A stretch of 64,000 nucleotides of DNA, taken from positions 531,296 to 595,295 of the forward strand of contig CANJUD010000001.1 in NCBI GenBank assembly GCA_947477885.1, given 5' to 3'. Below the pieces are notes generated by a model that was given only the letters and a program-made list of their open reading frames with translations, ran no database searches and was not told the origin of the DNA. This document shows, piece by piece, positions 62,838 through 64,000 of this stretch. The translations under genes were made by a program, and so were the position numbers. Each line of letters opens with the position of its first letter. The stretch's first letter is position 1. Source of the stretch: Bacteroidota bacterium. GTDB lineage: Bacteria; Bacteroidota; Bacteroidia; UKL13-3.

Positions 62838-64000
62838 CTAATTATCTAATTCAAATTCGATTATAAACTCGGTTCCTATATTTATTCCACTTTCAACTCT
62901 GATTTTTCCGTTTAAAGTCTCCACTTGTGTTTTTACCATATATAAACCCATCCCCTTGCCTTCAATTTTACTGTGAAATCTTTTGTATAAGCCAAAAACA
63001 AGATCTTTGTTTTTACTCAAATCAATTCCAGATCCATTGTCTTTCACTGATATAACTAGTTTGTTTTTGTCCAATGAACTTTGTATCTCAATTATCAGCG
63101 GAATGTTTTGCTGCTTATATTTTATACTATTACTTATTAGATTATAAAATATTGAGTGTAAATAACTTTTAATAGAATAAAATTCATTTATAGCTTCAAA
63201 GTTAGAAATGATTTTCACTTTTTCTTGCATTATAATATCTTGAATGCTAGATAAGATATTGTCGATGAGATTTGAAAAAACAACGATTTCCCTCTTTTCA
63301 TTTATATCTCTTCTAATCTGCAGTACATTATTTAAATCAACAATTACTTCGTCTAATTTTTTAGTGGATAGATAAAGGGCGTTTTGGAATTGTGATCGTT
63401 GTAAATCTTCTAATATATCGTTATTAAGTATATTAGCAAAGCCCATAATATTGGCAACTGGCAGCCTCAGATTGTGCGAAACGATATATGAAAATTGCTC
63501 AAGATCTTTGTTTCGCTGAAGAATTTCTTTCGTAATTTTTTCATTTTCTTTTTCATTTTCTTTTAATAACGTAACATCCACCGCATAACCAACAATAAAT
63601 TTTTGGTTATCATAACTATGGAAACGCCTTTCCTTATATTTTGTTTCTCCTGAGGAGTTTACTTGTTCGTCTAACCAAAATGCTCGGGAATCCGTTTTCA
63701 TTACATAATTAAATTGATTTCTTCTAAGTTGGGCAGTGTCTGTTGCAATTCCTTTGAGCCTTGCATAGTCAAAATCATCTTTGCCAATTAACCAAGTTCT
63801 TATTTCATCATTTTTGATGGCTTCTTTGTTTATGAACAAATACCTATGTTGATTATCAAACACAGCGATATCTATCGGGATATTATTTAAAATGTTTTCA
63901 TAAAACAATTTCAATTCGGAAACTTTTGCTTCTGCATTTTTTAATTCGGTGATGTCTATGGCGTATGCTATCATCAATTTTTCGCCTTTGTATTCGTGCA
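62838..64000 (-). CDS. PAS-domain sensor histidine kinase (5' partial)
   Basis: The frame stays open beyond 63977 to the window edge (HEYKGEKLMIAYAIDITEL), so the N-terminus is outside. Visible parts: the end of one PAS domain, a second PAS domain (about residues 20-140) ending KFIVGYAVDVT, a HisKA-type dimerisation helix (EQFSYIVSHNLRLPVANIMG), and an ATPase domain with N-box (IFYNLISNSIKYKQ), G1 (VKDNGSGIDL) and G2 (GKGMGLYMV). No TM segment is seen in the part present. It probably phosphorylates the adjacent single-domain regulator. Confidence 0.9.
   Translation of the reverse strand, partial: HEYKGEKLMIAYAIDITELKNAEAKVSELKLFYENILNNIPIDIAVFDNQHRYLFINKEAIKNDEIRTWLIGKDDFDYARLKGIATDTAQLRRNQFNYVMKTDSRAFWLDEQVNSSGETKYKERRFHSYDNQKFIVGYAVDVTLLKENEKENEKITKEILQRNKDLEQFSYIVSHNLRLPVANIMGFANILNNDILEDLQRSQFQNALYLSTKKLDEVIVDLNNVLQIRRDINEKREIVVFSNLIDNILSSIQDIIMQEKVKIISNFEAINEFYSIKSYLHSIFYNLISNSIKYKQQNIPLIIEIQSSLDKNKLVISVKDNGSGIDLSKNKDLVFGLYKRFHSKIEGKGMGLYMVKTQVETLNGKIRVESGINIGTEFIIEFELDN

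Noticed and set aside
1..64000. tRNA, rRNA, CRISPR array or insertion-sequence transposase
   Set aside because: No tRNA cloverleaf, spaced identical repeats or transposase motifs were found when reading both strands by eye; small or divergent RNAs may be missed.

Overview
The window is an AT-rich stretch of a Bacteroidota (Bacteroidetes) chromosome, most likely a free-living gliding or surface-degrading relative of Cytophaga, Chitinophaga or Sphingobacterium. Three things support this. At least seven large secreted proteins end in type IX secretion system (T9SS) sorting domains: six of type A and one of the gliding-motility-associated type B. A PorU2-like C25 cysteine peptidase is encoded. 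Many gene starts are preceded by the Bacteroidota sigma-factor -7 box TAnnTTTG, with few Shine-Dalgarno sites and several GTG or TTG starts. I saw no tRNA, rRNA, CRISPR array, prophage or classical insertion sequence.

Layout. 1-13.7 kb: three T9SS cargo proteins, namely a lamin-tail repeat protein open at the left edge, a subtilase with an altered catalytic Asp, and a giant protein of 12 fibronectin-like doublets. 13.7-14.2 kb: a decayed, tandemly duplicated T9SS sorting domain. 14.2-20.4 kb (minus): LD-carboxypeptidase and PorU2-like peptidase. 20.6-25.6 kb: housekeeping genes (GNAT, SUI1, a lipoprotein, DUF423, folC, ACMSD, rpsT) and an unrecognised pseudogene. 25.7-33.6 kb: thioredoxin-like protein, methyltransferase, HscA-type Hsp70, metallo-beta-lactamase-fold hydrolase and FAD oxidoreductase, interrupted by an intact GIY-YIG nuclease gene between inverted repeats and a decayed second copy. 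33.7-38.8 kb: two adjacent PKD/T9SS cargo genes. 38.9-40.9 kb (minus): sigma factor, membrane regulator and a Spy-like protein carrying an EF-hand loop. 41.1-46.2 kb: GNAT/deacetylase pair, a two-gene small-protein operon, YciO and folK, and a glycosyltransferase behind a short leader ORF. 46.3-56.7 kb (minus): two paralogous GEVED/T9SS proteins around an MBOAT/SGNH-like pair. 56.7-64 kb: lptB, a CPBP-like protease, LOG, trhO, an rRNA m5C methyltransferase, and a response regulator/histidine kinase pair open at the right edge.

The genes share a cell-envelope theme: export of many adhesin-like or enzyme-like proteins by T9SS, processing by a PorU-type peptidase, LPS transport (LptB), acylation (MBOAT), glycosyl transfer and an envelope-stress-type sigma operon. 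Palindromic dispersed repeats are frequent between genes. The most interesting local structure is the GIY-YIG gene inside roughly 64-bp inverted repeats, with a degenerate second copy 2 kb away bordered by the same repeat family. A 22-nt palindrome that occurs both between genes and inside a reading frame is also notable.
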